NCBI GenBank assembly: GCA_964398785.1
Contig: CAYNNQ010000010.1
Coordinates: forward strand, 1-64,000
Direction: 5' to 3'
Length of the DNA: 64,000 nucleotides
Source of the DNA: CAYNNQ01 sp964398785
Lineage (GTDB): Bacteria; Desulfobacterota; Desulfovibrionia; Desulfovibrionales; Desulfonatronovibrionaceae
The stretch's first letter is position 1. Every line of letters starts with the position of its first letter. This document shows, in pieces, positions 44,740 through 54,002 of the stretch. The notes beneath the pieces were generated by a model. It saw nothing but the letters and a program-made list of their open reading frames with translations, did not search any database and was not told where the DNA came from. Both the position numbers and the translations under genes were made by a program.

Positions 44740-46122
44740 TCAGCCGGTTCGTATCCCATAACTTTTAAGCTTGCGGTACAAGGAACTACGTTCAAGCCCA
44801 ATGGATTCGGCCATACGAGAGATATTTCCCCCGAATTCATCTAACTTCTCCCGCAGATAAGCGGCTTCAAAATCCGCCCGTGCCTGTTTGAAATCATTGT
44901 CCAAAAAGCGCTCCCGGACTATTTCTTCCTCTTCCTGGACCTGTTCTTGCTCCCCTTCTGCCGCGACTTGCGGATCCAGCATGGACTCCCTAATCTTTTG
45001 GCCCGGGTAAAGGATATACATCCTCTCCACAAAATTTTTCAATTCGCGCACATTCCCCGGCCAAGCCTGACTCTGCAGCCAACGCACCGCCCCTGAGGAA
45101 AAGCTGATGGGCTTAAAATTGTGCTCCCTGGAAAAACTGTGAATAAACTCCCGCAATAACACAGGTATGTCCTCCGGGCGTTCCCGGAGAGAAGGCACAT
45201 GGATGGGGAATACATTTAGTCGGAAATAAAGGTCCTGCCGAAATCTGCCCTGTTTGATCTCCTCTTCCAGATTCTTGTTTGTGGCGGCTATCAATCGTAC
45301 GTTCACGCTAACCGTCTTCGTTCCCCCCACCCGTTCAAATTTCTGTTCCTGTAGGATGCGCAGGATCTTGGCCTGAGTCTTCATGCTCATGTCCCCGATT
45401 TCATCCAGAAACAGGATTCCCCCGTCCGCCTGCTCGAATTTACCCCTTTTACTGTCATGAGCTCCGGTAAAAGCCCCTTTTTCGTGTCCAAATAATTCGG
45501 ACTCGATAAGTTCCTCGGGTATTGCCGCGCAATTTACCGCCACCATCGGCCTGTCCGCCTGTCCGCTCTGGGCGTGTATTCCCCGGGCCACGATTTCTTT
45601 TCCGGTCCCGTTTTCTCCACTTATGAGCACCCAGGAGTTGACCAGGGCCACGCGGGAAATTATCTGCTTAAGATTGCGCACTGCCTCGGAGTTTCCGGAA
45701 ATATCCACCACACCCTTTTGCTGGATCTGATCCCGTAAATCCCTGTTCTCCGCCATCACCCTCCTGTATTCCAGGGCCTTGTCTACAGTTACCAGCACCT
45801 TTTCCAAAGACAGCGGCTTTTCAATAAAATCAAATGCCCCTTGCTTGATGGCCTTTACTGCCGTTTCTATACTCCCGTGTCCGGAGATCATCACTACCAC
45901 CGTATCCGGAAAGTCGGAACGTAGCCTTTCCAAAACTTCCAACCCGTCCATACCCGGAAGCCAAATATCCAGAAAAACAACATCCGTCTCTTCATCCATT
46001 TTTTCCAGCGCAGACTCCCCGTCCGGGACATCCTCCACTTTGTAGCCCTCGTCTTCCAGGATGCCGCGCAAAGAAAGGCATATATCCCGCTCATCATCCA
46101 CAACAAGCAATTTTTCACCCAT
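44740..46122 (-). CDS. Sigma-54-dependent response regulator (NtrX-like)
   Basis: The 460-aa protein has an N-terminal receiver ('LLVVDDERDICLSLR', Asp in 'VVFLDIWLPGMDG'), an AAA+ domain with Walker A 'GENGTGKEIVARG', the sigma-54 contact loop 'GAFTGAHDS', and a C-terminal Fis-type HTH (ISRMAESIGLERSSLYRKL). 'GENGTGKE' instead of the common GESGTGKE is typical of NtrX. It lies 14 bp after its kinase gene. Confidence 0.92.
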   Translation of the reverse strand: MGEKLLVVDDERDICLSLRGILEDEGYKVEDVPDGESALEKMDEETDVVFLDIWLPGMDGLEVLERLRSDFPDTVVVMISGHGSIETAVKAIKQGAFDFIEKPLSLEKVLVTVDKALEYRRVMAENRDLRDQIQQKGVVDISGNSEAVRNLKQIISRVALVNSWVLISGENGTGKEIVARGIHAQSGQADRPMVAVNCAAIPEELIESELFGHEKGAFTGAHDSKRGKFEQADGGILFLDEIGDMSMKTQAKILRILQEQKFERVGGTKTVSVNVRLIAATNKNLEEEIKQGRFRQDLYFRLNVFPIHVPSLRERPEDIPVLLREFIHSFSREHNFKPISFSSGAVRWLQSQAWPGNVRELKNFVERMYILYPGQKIRESMLDPQVAAEGEQEQVQEEEEIVRERFLDNDFKQARADFEAAYLREKLDEFGGNISRMAESIGLERSSLYRKLKSYGIRTG

Positions 46123-46136
46123 ATTTCCCCCTCTAT

Positions 46137-48335
46137 TTAGCCTGTCATGGGCAATTCCACGACAAAAACGCTCCCCCGCGGCTCATTGGGGCGAACCCGT
46201 ATGTATCCGTGATGATCGGAAACTATAGACTTGACAATGGTCAGCCCCAAACCGGTCCCGATTTTCTTTTGCGAATAATAGGGCTCAAATATACGCGAAC
46301 GTTCCTCCGCAGACAGCCCGGGACCGTTATCCGAGATTTCCACGCTTACCTTCTGCACCGCCTGCTCGTGGAAGACGCGGATATTCACCTCTCCCGGGTC
46401 TTCGCTATGTCCCATGGCCTCCGCTGCATTAAGCAGCAGATTTACAAACACCCGCTTTAGGGCATCGCGGTCGAAATTGAACCCGGGGACCGCATTCTTG
46501 AAATCCAGAATCCATTCATAATTGCTGTGAGTATGGCGGAATTCCTCCACCACCTCCTCCAGCAGGGGAGCAATATAATTGAATTTTAATTTCAATTCCG
46601 GAAGCTTGGCGAACATGGAAAACTCCCCAACCATCTCCTGGAGATTTTCCACCTGTCGAATGATCAAGTGAGTACACTGGTCGAACACAGGGTCATCGGC
46701 TTTGGAGGCAAATTTCCTCTGCAGACGCTGGGCGGACAGTTTAATCGGAGTAAGCGGATTCTTGATCTCGTGTGCTATACGTCTGGCCACTTCCTTCCAA
46801 GCAGCTAGCCTCTGCATCCTTTCCAGTTCGGTTATATCCTCGAAGACCGCCACTATTCCGCCGTCCCCGCCGTGTTCCGGCTGCAGGACCATGGCGTTTA
46901 CCAAAACCTTGACCATCTTTCCTCCGATTTCCACATCAAGCTGTTTTTGCCAGCGAGTTCCAGGCACCTTGGACAGCTGATCGAACATCTCCTTTATCAT
47001 TTGGGCATATTCCGAACGTACCAGGTTCAGCGGAGAAAGACCTATTATGCGCTCCGCCTCGATACGCAAAAGGTACTCGGCAGCCTTGTTTACCGTGGAT
47101 ATCTTCCCCTGGGGGTCCAGAGAAATAACCCCGGCGGTTATATTGTCCAAAACGGCCTGCATATACTCCCCCCGAGCCTCCAATTCACGGTTTTGCTGGG
47201 CCAGTTTCTCGTTAGCCCGGGTGATGCTTTCCTGCATCTCCTGGAGATCCCCAGCCATGGAATTAAACGAACGGACTAAAAGTCCCAGCTCATCGTCGGA
47301 CTGATCCTCGAGCCTGACCTCCAGATCCCCGCGGGCGATCCTCTGAGTACCTGCGGCCAATGCCTGAACAGGGGCGGATATTTCCTTGGCCACCTTGAAT
47401 CCGAACCATATAGATCCCAATATAATAAGCAGGGTCATGATTCCCAGAATGGTATACAAAGCCACTTTCAGCGGGGATTTGAGGGATTCCAACTGGCGGT
47501 ATTCCTCCACTCCCTTGATAATGCCGTCCAGCTTGGTCAAAACATCCTGTTTCAGTGTGACCCCTACAACCAGATAGCCGGTCTCTCCCTTGTCCACAGG
47601 TTTCATTCCGAGAACAAGGTCCCCTCTTTTGCTGGGCCAAAGGCCGGTCCAGTATTTGGGATCCTTTTGCAGTTCCTTCCAAGGAATGTCCTTTCGCATT
47701 TCCGGCCAGTTCTTTTCCCATTCCTTCAGTTGGTGCCAATTTTGTTCATTGAACTTGGGAGTAACCACCCCCAAAAGACTGAGGTCATATTCCTTCCGCT
47801 TTTTATCCAGAAATTTGTCCATTCCCGGTCCGCCCCACAAAAATTTCTTTTCCCGGATCTGCTTAAGCACCGCATCGGATCTTTTCTCCAGATCCTCCTT
47901 TGCGGTATTATAAAAGGCCTGACCCACTTCCAGCGCCTGTTGCATGGAACTCTTCACCTGGCTGCGAAACCAGTAATCGACAGAAGTCTGCACAAAACGA
48001 ACAGCCAGGAAAAACATGAGCAATGTGGGTACAATGGATAGGAAAACAAATACCAGCGCCAGCCTGGAGCGTAGTTTAGACCCGAGGACCTTTCTCTTAC
48101 GTTCTACGAGCAATTTGAAGACATTGCGCAGGACAAGGAGCAGAACCACCAAGAGCAGAATCAGGTTCAGGTTGAATATCCCCAGAAAAAGATATGAGTT
48201 CACTCCGAAATAGTGCAGTTCTATCCACGAGGAGAGGGCTATGAGAATTATTCCCAGAAAAGCCAGAAGCAGCTCTCGCCGCCTTTTTTTCTTTTCTTTG
48301 TTTGTTGTATCGGCAATATTGATTGACGATTCCAT
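46137..48335 (-). CDS. Sensor histidine kinase (NtrY-like)
   Basis: The 732-aa membrane kinase has about four TM segments (an N-terminal pair near residues 24-75, one near 95-115, one before HAMP), then HAMP, PAS ('AVLDNITAGVISLDPQGKIS'), HisKA ('RRIAHEIKNPLTPIKLSAQR') and HATPase. The four-TM plus HAMP plus PAS layout matches NtrY. It pairs with the regulator downstream. Its signal is not readable from the sequence. Confidence 0.92.
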   Translation of the reverse strand: MESSINIADTTNKEKKKRRRELLLAFLGIILIALSSWIELHYFGVNSYLFLGIFNLNLILLLVVLLLVLRNVFKLLVERKRKVLGSKLRSRLALVFVFLSIVPTLLMFFLAVRFVQTSVDYWFRSQVKSSMQQALEVGQAFYNTAKEDLEKRSDAVLKQIREKKFLWGGPGMDKFLDKKRKEYDLSLLGVVTPKFNEQNWHQLKEWEKNWPEMRKDIPWKELQKDPKYWTGLWPSKRGDLVLGMKPVDKGETGYLVVGVTLKQDVLTKLDGIIKGVEEYRQLESLKSPLKVALYTILGIMTLLIILGSIWFGFKVAKEISAPVQALAAGTQRIARGDLEVRLEDQSDDELGLLVRSFNSMAGDLQEMQESITRANEKLAQQNRELEARGEYMQAVLDNITAGVISLDPQGKISTVNKAAEYLLRIEAERIIGLSPLNLVRSEYAQMIKEMFDQLSKVPGTRWQKQLDVEIGGKMVKVLVNAMVLQPEHGGDGGIVAVFEDITELERMQRLAAWKEVARRIAHEIKNPLTPIKLSAQRLQRKFASKADDPVFDQCTHLIIRQVENLQEMVGEFSMFAKLPELKLKFNYIAPLLEEVVEEFRHTHSNYEWILDFKNAVPGFNFDRDALKRVFVNLLLNAAEAMGHSEDPGEVNIRVFHEQAVQKVSVEISDNGPGLSAEERSRIFEPYYSQKKIGTGLGLTIVKSIVSDHHGYIRVRPNEPRGSVFVVELPMTG

Positions 48336-48376
48336 ACATAACCCGGTTACAAATTTTAAATAAGAGAGCTAAGATA

Positions 48377-48405
48377 TGCCTGCAAAAAATAATTTTTTGC
48401 AGGCA
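48377..48405. terminator. Bidirectional terminator upstream of the NtrY-like gene
   Basis: TGCCTGCAAAAAAT and ATTTTTTGCAGGCA form a 14-bp perfect inverted repeat around one central base. It ends the transcript from the DUF4390 gene on the minus strand. Confidence 0.75.
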
Positions 48406-48444
48406 GTGTTAAGTTTTAAGTGTTTAGCGAAAATCCGAGACTAA

Positions 48445-48999
48445 TCAATAATCAAACTGCATCTCGTAATATGCAGGTTCCAGAAATTCCCAGGACCAGA
48501 AAAACAAGGTATTCTTGATCCACTCCGGGACTCCTTTAAACTTGAGACTCGCTTTCAGGGTAATAGAGTATTTATTTCCCGCGGAGACCTTTTCCCAGGA
48601 ACAAAGGGGAATACTTATCCGGCTGAACCGCCTTTGTACCTTGTCCCTCTTAAAATCGCTCATGGCCAGCTTTTTTCCCGGGCAGGCGAATACGTAGTTG
48701 TCTTTGAGCATATCTTTATAAAGTGAACAGACAAAGCTCCCCTCGCCTATATGTTCATCCCACATGTATTCCCGGACCCGATGTATTTCCGCCCTGCAAA
48801 ACAACTCCAGGTCCTCCCCCCTGTCCAACGCTTTTCGCAGCTCTTGCATTCGGGCAAAAAATAGCCCGAAGCTGACTTCCGCAGTTCCGTTGCGGTTATC
48901 CAAAACAAACCCGCGCAGGTCCATCCCTTCTTCCGCAATGGAAATTCCGGGAATAAATAAAAACAAGGCAAAGAAAAAAAACAAGATTCTTATTTTCAT
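48445..48999 (-). CDS. DUF4390 family exported protein
   Basis: A 184-aa protein starting with a signal peptide (MKIRILFFFFALFLFIPGIS, cleaved near AEEG). An in-frame upstream ATG would start inside the TgpA stop region; the signal peptide supports 48999. The mature part is beta-rich (DLRGFVLDNRNGTAEVSFGL...CSWEKVSAGNKYSITLKASL) and matches the DUF4390 pattern often found next to NtrY-like kinases. The function is unknown; a periplasmic role is inferred. Confidence 0.78.
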   Translation of the reverse strand: MKIRILFFFFALFLFIPGISIAEEGMDLRGFVLDNRNGTAEVSFGLFFARMQELRKALDRGEDLELFCRAEIHRVREYMWDEHIGEGSFVCSLYKDMLKDNYVFACPGKKLAMSDFKRDKVQRRFSRISIPLCSWEKVSAGNKYSITLKASLKFKGVPEWIKNTLFFWSWEFLEPAYYEMQFDY

Positions 49000-49043
49000 A
49001 TAACCATCCTGATCCGGATTATCCCCGCAATTTCCGGAAACAA

Positions 49044-50981
49044 TCAACATGCTTTTCGGGGATCAAATTTTTTAACCTCCTTGCAAAACACAGGGAGCAG
49101 ATCCTCTTTGTCCTGGTAGCGGATACGCACATACATATCCAGAATATATCTAGCCTGCGGGCATTGTCCGGCAAACTTTTTTTCAATAAACTCCAGGTAA
49201 TCCAAAGGCCCCAGATAGACAGGTCTATCTATACCCACCCGGGACATCTTGCTACAGAAAAGTTCGAAAGATTCAGCCAGGGGGTCTTTTGTTTTGCGAG
49301 AAAACAGCCGGCGCAGAAACCACCCGGATAAGAATGAAAAAATAGCCGCGCCCACAACCGCCATCCCGATTTTCAGTACCCCAAAAACCGAAGAATTGTC
49401 CAACTCAAGTCTAGCAAATATTCGGCCCTGCTTTTTATGCGTATAGTCCAGTACCCACTGGTTCCAGACATTGTTCATGGCGTCCCAGGCCATAGACACT
49501 CTACTCCACCAATGCAGCGCCTTTTCCATTGTTTGGCTGGCCAGGCCCTCTCCCGCCCGGGGATTCAAGGCCTTTAGTCCCATTTCCAATCTTTCCGGAG
49601 AAACCATGGCCACCGGGTCAATCCGCTCCCATCCTTTTTTTTCCACATACACCTCAGTCCAAGCATGGGCATGCTTTTCCCGTATCAGTAGATATTCGCC
49701 CAGTGGATTGGGCTCTCCCCCCTGATACCCAACAACCACTCTGGAAGGGACCCCAGCGGCACGCATAAGGAAAGCGAAAGCCGCAGCATAATGCTCGCAA
49801 AATCCCTTTTGGGTATCGAATAAAAACTTATCAATATAATTGCCGTGCATAACTCCCGGACGCAAGGTATACACAAAATCATTATTCCGGAAATAATCAA
49901 GAGCCCGGGCGATACGCTTTTCCCTGGGGAGATTCTTCCATTCCCGCGCCATGGATCTGGCGCGGGGATTCCCTGCATTCGGTAGTTGAAGGCAACGTTC
50001 CCAGTTTCCGCCGCGAACCTCGGCATCCGGATCGGAAAGAACGGATACTCTCTTCCTCCGGACCACCTTTTTTCTGGACCGAAGTGTCGCGGCACATCCA
50101 GAGCGGGTATTTGCGGACCACTCGAGCGGCACCCCCAAGACAGGCAACCATTTCCGGTTATGCCCTTCCAGAGTGATTTGATAACGCAGTTTTTCCCCGC
50201 TTTTTAAGAGATTTTCTTTTTCGGGGCACTTCGGGAAACGTTTCCAGACGACTCCGTCATAGTCCCCGAAAACCATGCACCTCCAATACCTATTTTCAAC
50301 CTCCGGAATCTCTCCGGAAAAACTCACCCGGAAGACTGGATCATCGGATATGGCTAAACTGCTTATTTCCCCAGGGGCCAAAAAGTCGCTCAAACCCGAG
50401 ATTCCTTGGCTGGAAGACTCTTGCACCCCGAAAAGACTTCCCGGCATACGGGGGAAAAAGATAAAAAGTACTATTGCCAGAGGCAAGGCCTGAAGTAGGA
50501 TAACAAGGACTCTACGCAAGTCCGTCTGCCAGGATCCTTTGCTGTGGACACTGCGTACCAGGGCCATGCTGTTCGCCAGGGCGATGCAAAGCATGTATAA
50601 CGCAGCCGGTAAGGAATGGAAATACAATACAGTGGTCAATACCAAAAAATAGTTCAGCAAACAGAAAAGCTTTTTGTCCCTCTCCGTTCCCAGCTCCATC
50701 ATTTTCAGACCAAGCAGGCCGACAAGCAAAGCTGTGCCGGCATCCCTGCCAATAGTCCCCTGAAAATACACAACTGTAAAAGAGAAGAGAACAAGGGCCA
50801 AAAAACGGACCGTCCATCTCCCTGTTTTGCGGAGCCCTTTCCCGGTAACATAGGGAAAAGCTGCCAATGCTGTCCCGAAATAAACTAGGGCCCACCACGG
50901 AAGATGCTCCATATGCGGAATGACAGCCGCAAGATAGGAAAGCACGAGCCAAAATCTCCAGCTGTTCGCTCTTTCTGTCAT
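49044..50981 (-). CDS. Transglutaminase TgpA-like membrane protein
   Basis: The 645-aa protein has about six N-terminal TM helices, a periplasmic transglutaminase core with catalytic Cys in 'QKGFCEHYAAAFAFLMRAAG', His in 'KHAHAWTEVYVE' and Asp in 'GWERIDPVAM', then one TM helix and a C-terminal cytoplasmic domain. All triad residues are present, unlike the protein at 2-1609. It belongs to the common MoxR-DUF58-TgpA module; a repeat element separates it from DUF58. Confidence 0.9.
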   Translation of the reverse strand: MTERANSWRFWLVLSYLAAVIPHMEHLPWWALVYFGTALAAFPYVTGKGLRKTGRWTVRFLALVLFSFTVVYFQGTIGRDAGTALLVGLLGLKMMELGTERDKKLFCLLNYFLVLTTVLYFHSLPAALYMLCIALANSMALVRSVHSKGSWQTDLRRVLVILLQALPLAIVLFIFFPRMPGSLFGVQESSSQGISGLSDFLAPGEISSLAISDDPVFRVSFSGEIPEVENRYWRCMVFGDYDGVVWKRFPKCPEKENLLKSGEKLRYQITLEGHNRKWLPVLGVPLEWSANTRSGCAATLRSRKKVVRRKRVSVLSDPDAEVRGGNWERCLQLPNAGNPRARSMAREWKNLPREKRIARALDYFRNNDFVYTLRPGVMHGNYIDKFLFDTQKGFCEHYAAAFAFLMRAAGVPSRVVVGYQGGEPNPLGEYLLIREKHAHAWTEVYVEKKGWERIDPVAMVSPERLEMGLKALNPRAGEGLASQTMEKALHWWSRVSMAWDAMNNVWNQWVLDYTHKKQGRIFARLELDNSSVFGVLKIGMAVVGAAIFSFLSGWFLRRLFSRKTKDPLAESFELFCSKMSRVGIDRPVYLGPLDYLEFIEKKFAGQCPQARYILDMYVRIRYQDKEDLLPVFCKEVKKFDPRKAC

Positions 50982-51051
50982 CTTTCCGTCATTTTATCCT
51001 TCTTTTAAGCCGTCTGAATCAGGTACCCCAAAAAGATAAAAGAATTTGCCA

Positions 51052-51154
51052 AAGGAAATTGAGTAATTATGAGCGAGCGTATCTTAATACGTGATCGAAT
51101 AATTACGAAAGTTGAGGCCGTTAAAATGGAAAAGGGCCATTTCCGGATGGAAAC
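51052..51154 (+). repeat. Dispersed MITE-like repeat, 5'-truncated copy 7
   Basis: About 103 bp covering the right half: AAGGAAATTGAGTAATTAT, the central hairpin with CGTATCTTAATACG, AAATGG/CCATTT and the right end ATTTCCGGATGGAAAC. The left ~80 bp are missing. It sits in the 217-bp gap between DUF58 and TgpA genes, antisense to both. The right flank is TAGATAAC. Confidence 0.85.
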
Positions 51155-51198
51155 TAGATAACAACTTAAGGCATTCAATGTGCGGAGAATAATGCCCT

Positions 51199-52143
51199 CT
51201 AAACAGGATAAGCGGCCAGAGTCCGAAGGCAATAAAGCATGAACTCCGTTCCCCTCCCCGGGCCCAGATAGATGTCCGGCAGGGCAATTGCGTATCCGTG
51301 TCCTCTATCCTCGGCTTCCAGAACCAGGGAAGTCAGCATGCTCAGTTTGTCTTCCACATCCTCTAGTCCCAGACCGAACCAGGAAAATTCCAGTATTCTT
51401 CCCTCCTCCCCGGAAAATTCCTTGGAACGTAGCCCCGTGCCCTTGGCCGATGCCTTCCAGGCTATTATCTGCATCCGGTCTCCTGGCACATACTCTCGTA
51501 TTCCGGAAAATTCTTCAGGCGTAGCCAATCCTCCCGCGGACATAGCCCGGGCATAGCAGAGCAACACCTCTTCATGCGGGGAATATTGGGCAGGATAGAC
51601 CAGGGTGGTATGCGCAAAGCATATACGGTGCCAAGCAATGCAGAGCCCAAATGGATAATCCGAGCTGAACCCGAAGTGCGGAGAAACAGGATGCCACCCC
51701 CGACGCCGAGCCGGAGTGGACAACTCCACCCGGCTATTCCCGTCCGAAAGCAAATCAACACCACGGTATTCGCCTGCTGAGATTTGGATATTTATTTGCA
51801 CCCTGTCCTTTTGCGGAGACCCGAGTTGCACTATATACATCATATTCTGCCCGGCAAATACCGGGGAGGCCTCAATAGAATAAACCCGCACACCCTTGAC
51901 CTGGGCATGGGTATGCACAGCGGAAATAAGCCCCATTGCAGCCAGGACAAACCCTAATGCGAAGGCCAGATTGTTGTTGTAATTTATGCCGGCCACCAAG
52001 ACTGCGGCCAATATGCAACCGAAGATTATCCCGAAACGAGTAGGGAGAATAAAGCAATATCCAGATGGGATCTCGTAGGGAAGGGACACCTGGGGAGGTC
52101 CCTTCAATAGGCGCTTCAGCTTGTCCGGAACCAATACTTTCAT
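51199..52143 (-). CDS. DUF58 domain protein of the MoxR module
   Basis: A 314-aa membrane protein with a pair of TM helices (IIFGCILAAVLVAGINY, LAFALGFVLAAMGLIS) and the DUF58 segment 'GEFSGIREYVPGDRMQIIAW'-type (here EEFSGIREYVPGDRMQIIAW), which resembles a von Willebrand-like fold. It usually acts with MoxR ATPases in assembling or activating envelope proteins. The start overlaps MoxR by 4 bp. Confidence 0.9.
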   Translation of the reverse strand: MKVLVPDKLKRLLKGPPQVSLPYEIPSGYCFILPTRFGIIFGCILAAVLVAGINYNNNLAFALGFVLAAMGLISAVHTHAQVKGVRVYSIEASPVFAGQNMMYIVQLGSPQKDRVQINIQISAGEYRGVDLLSDGNSRVELSTPARRRGWHPVSPHFGFSSDYPFGLCIAWHRICFAHTTLVYPAQYSPHEEVLLCYARAMSAGGLATPEEFSGIREYVPGDRMQIIAWKASAKGTGLRSKEFSGEEGRILEFSWFGLGLEDVEDKLSMLTSLVLEAEDRGHGYAIALPDIYLGPGRGTEFMLYCLRTLAAYPV

Positions 52144-53057
52144 TTGGGGACGGGGATCTCGCGCAGCATATCTTCCAGCCGGCTCCGGGGAAATTCTTTC
52201 CTGGTTTGTCTGTCGCGTAGCCTGTGGCCGGCAACTGGATAAAATATCCTTTGTACGTCTTCGGGCAGTACAAAGTCCCGGCCTTGTATAAACGCGCGGG
52301 AACGTGCGGCCTGGAGCAGACTGATTCCCGCACGCGGAGACAGGCCAGTAACTATTTGGTTACTTTGCCGGGTAGTATCCAGGATTCCCTGAATATATCC
52401 GAGTAAGGCTTCTGAAGCGGTCACCTCGGTTATCTCCTCCTGTATCTGCACCACATTTTGCGCATTGACCACCGGCACGAGTGAATCCGCCATTTCTTTC
52501 ACCCGTCCCCTTTTCAAAAGTTCCCTTTCCGCTTTTTGGGGAGGATAGCCAACTGTAATGCGCATAAGAAAACGGTCCATCTGGGATTCGGGAAGGGGAA
52601 AAGTGCCGGCCTGTTCCTGGGGATTCTGGGTGGCGATTACAAAAAAAGGGCGCTTAAGCTCCCTGGTCCTGCCTTCCACACTGACCTGTCTCTCTTCCAT
52701 GGCTTCCAGGAGGGCACTCTGGGTCTTGGGTGTGGCCCGATTTATCTCGTCCGCCAAAAGCACCTGGGTAAAAATCGGGCCGGGATGGAAGATGAATTCC
52801 ATGCTTTTCTGTTCATACACCCCCACACCCAGAATATCTCCCGGCAACAGATCGTTGGTAAACTGGATACGGTTGAACTCCAACCCCAGCACCCGGGCCA
52901 GGACATGGGCCAAGGTGGTTTTGCCTATACCGGGCAGATCCTCGATTAGCAGATGCCCTCCGGCAAAAAGACAAGTCAGGGCCAGCCGGACTTCTTCCTC
53001 CTTGCCCAAAAGAACACCGCCTACTCTGGCTACAATATCTTCGGCGAATGCAGACAT
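52140..53057 (-). CDS. MoxR family AAA+ ATPase
   Basis: The 305-aa chaperone-like ATPase has Walker A 'LPGIGKTT' at residues 41-48, Walker B 'VLLADEINRATPKTQSALLE', sensor 'FFVIATQNPQEQAGTFPLPE' and 'GLSPRAGISLLQAAR'. It precedes DUF58 and TgpA, the usual module order. dapB lies upstream with a 9-bp gap, so all four may share a transcript. Confidence 0.93.
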   Translation of the reverse strand: MSAFAEDIVARVGGVLLGKEEEVRLALTCLFAGGHLLIEDLPGIGKTTLAHVLARVLGLEFNRIQFTNDLLPGDILGVGVYEQKSMEFIFHPGPIFTQVLLADEINRATPKTQSALLEAMEERQVSVEGRTRELKRPFFVIATQNPQEQAGTFPLPESQMDRFLMRITVGYPPQKAERELLKRGRVKEMADSLVPVVNAQNVVQIQEEITEVTASEALLGYIQGILDTTRQSNQIVTGLSPRAGISLLQAARSRAFIQGRDFVLPEDVQRIFYPVAGHRLRDRQTRKEFPRSRLEDMLREIPVPK

Positions 53058-53065
53058 AAAAAGAT

Positions 53066-53848
53066 CTAACTCAAAAGGTCGGACATAGTATACAGCCTGC
53101 CGGGATTCTGTCCGGAAAGCCAGCCAGCGGCCGTGAGTGCCCCTTGGGCAAAAGTCTCCCGGGAATGGGCCCTGTGGGTTACTTCAATACGTTCCCCCAA
53201 CCCGAAGAAATATACGGTATGATCCCCCACCACGTCTCCGCCGCGCAAGGTTTGTATACCTAACTCCTCCTGTTTGCGCTCCCCGATCATGCCATGCCGG
53301 CAAAAAGCACCCTGTTCTTCCAGATCAAAGCCTTTTGCTTTTGCCAAGGCCTGGCCCAATTTAAGGGCGGTCCCGCTAGGAGCGTCTTTTTTATGCTTGT
53401 GATGGGTCTCGGAAATCTCCACATCGAATTTCTCCCCTAAGAGCTCGGCCAGTTTGGGTAAAACCTTCAGCAGGGTATTTATGCCCACACTCATATTCGG
53501 GGCCCAGAACAAAGGAGTGTCCTTAGCAATCCGGTGCAGCTCTTCCATCTGTTCCGAGGAAAAACCAGTAGTGCCCAGGACTGCATTACAGGAATGTGTA
53601 CTGCATTCACGGACAAGTTGCATGCTGGCTTCCGGAGAGGTAAAATCAATTACTGTCGCCCCTTTTTTGTTCTCCAGTGCAGGACCAATATTGGTGAACA
53701 CGTCGCAAGCAAAACGTTTTAGACCTTTTTCCGCCCCCGGACGTTCAACCACCCCCGCCAATTGAAGACCGGAATCCTTTTCGGCCAACCCGGCAATAGT
53801 CGATCCCATCCTACCATTTGCTCCGGTAACAATTATCTGGGTTCCCAT
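53066..53848 (-). CDS. dapB: 4-hydroxy-tetrahydrodipicolinate reductase
   Basis: The NAD(P)H-dependent step of lysine/diaminopimelate synthesis. The 260-aa protein has the Rossmann motif 'GANGRMGSTIA', the catalytic His pair in 'ETHHKHKKDAPSGTA', and 'FWAPNMSVGINTLLKVLP'. Length is typical. It is the first gene of the dapB-moxR-DUF58 run; the 154 bp upstream (53849-54002) hold no gene. Confidence 0.95.
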   Translation of the reverse strand: MGTQIIVTGANGRMGSTIAGLAEKDSGLQLAGVVERPGAEKGLKRFACDVFTNIGPALENKKGATVIDFTSPEASMQLVRECSTHSCNAVLGTTGFSSEQMEELHRIAKDTPLFWAPNMSVGINTLLKVLPKLAELLGEKFDVEISETHHKHKKDAPSGTALKLGQALAKAKGFDLEEQGAFCRHGMIGERKQEELGIQTLRGGDVVGDHTVYFFGLGERIEVTHRAHSRETFAQGALTAAGWLSGQNPGRLYTMSDLLS

Positions 53849-54002
53849 AATTTCTCCCTTTTTTTCTTCCCACCTCTTCCCAAGGACCTTCGTACAAGGC
53901 CGGAAGAAGTGTGGTGGCTGTTTAAGTCCCTATTGTCTTGTTCTCTCCCGCTAGTTGGTTTCCATCTCCGCAAAGTACCGGCCATAGCAGAATCGCCAAT
54001 CG

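Noticed and set aside
16431..51154. Possible CRISPR array from the repeated ~185-bp blocks
   Set aside because: The copies are kilobases apart, far too long, and have no regular spacers or cas genes.
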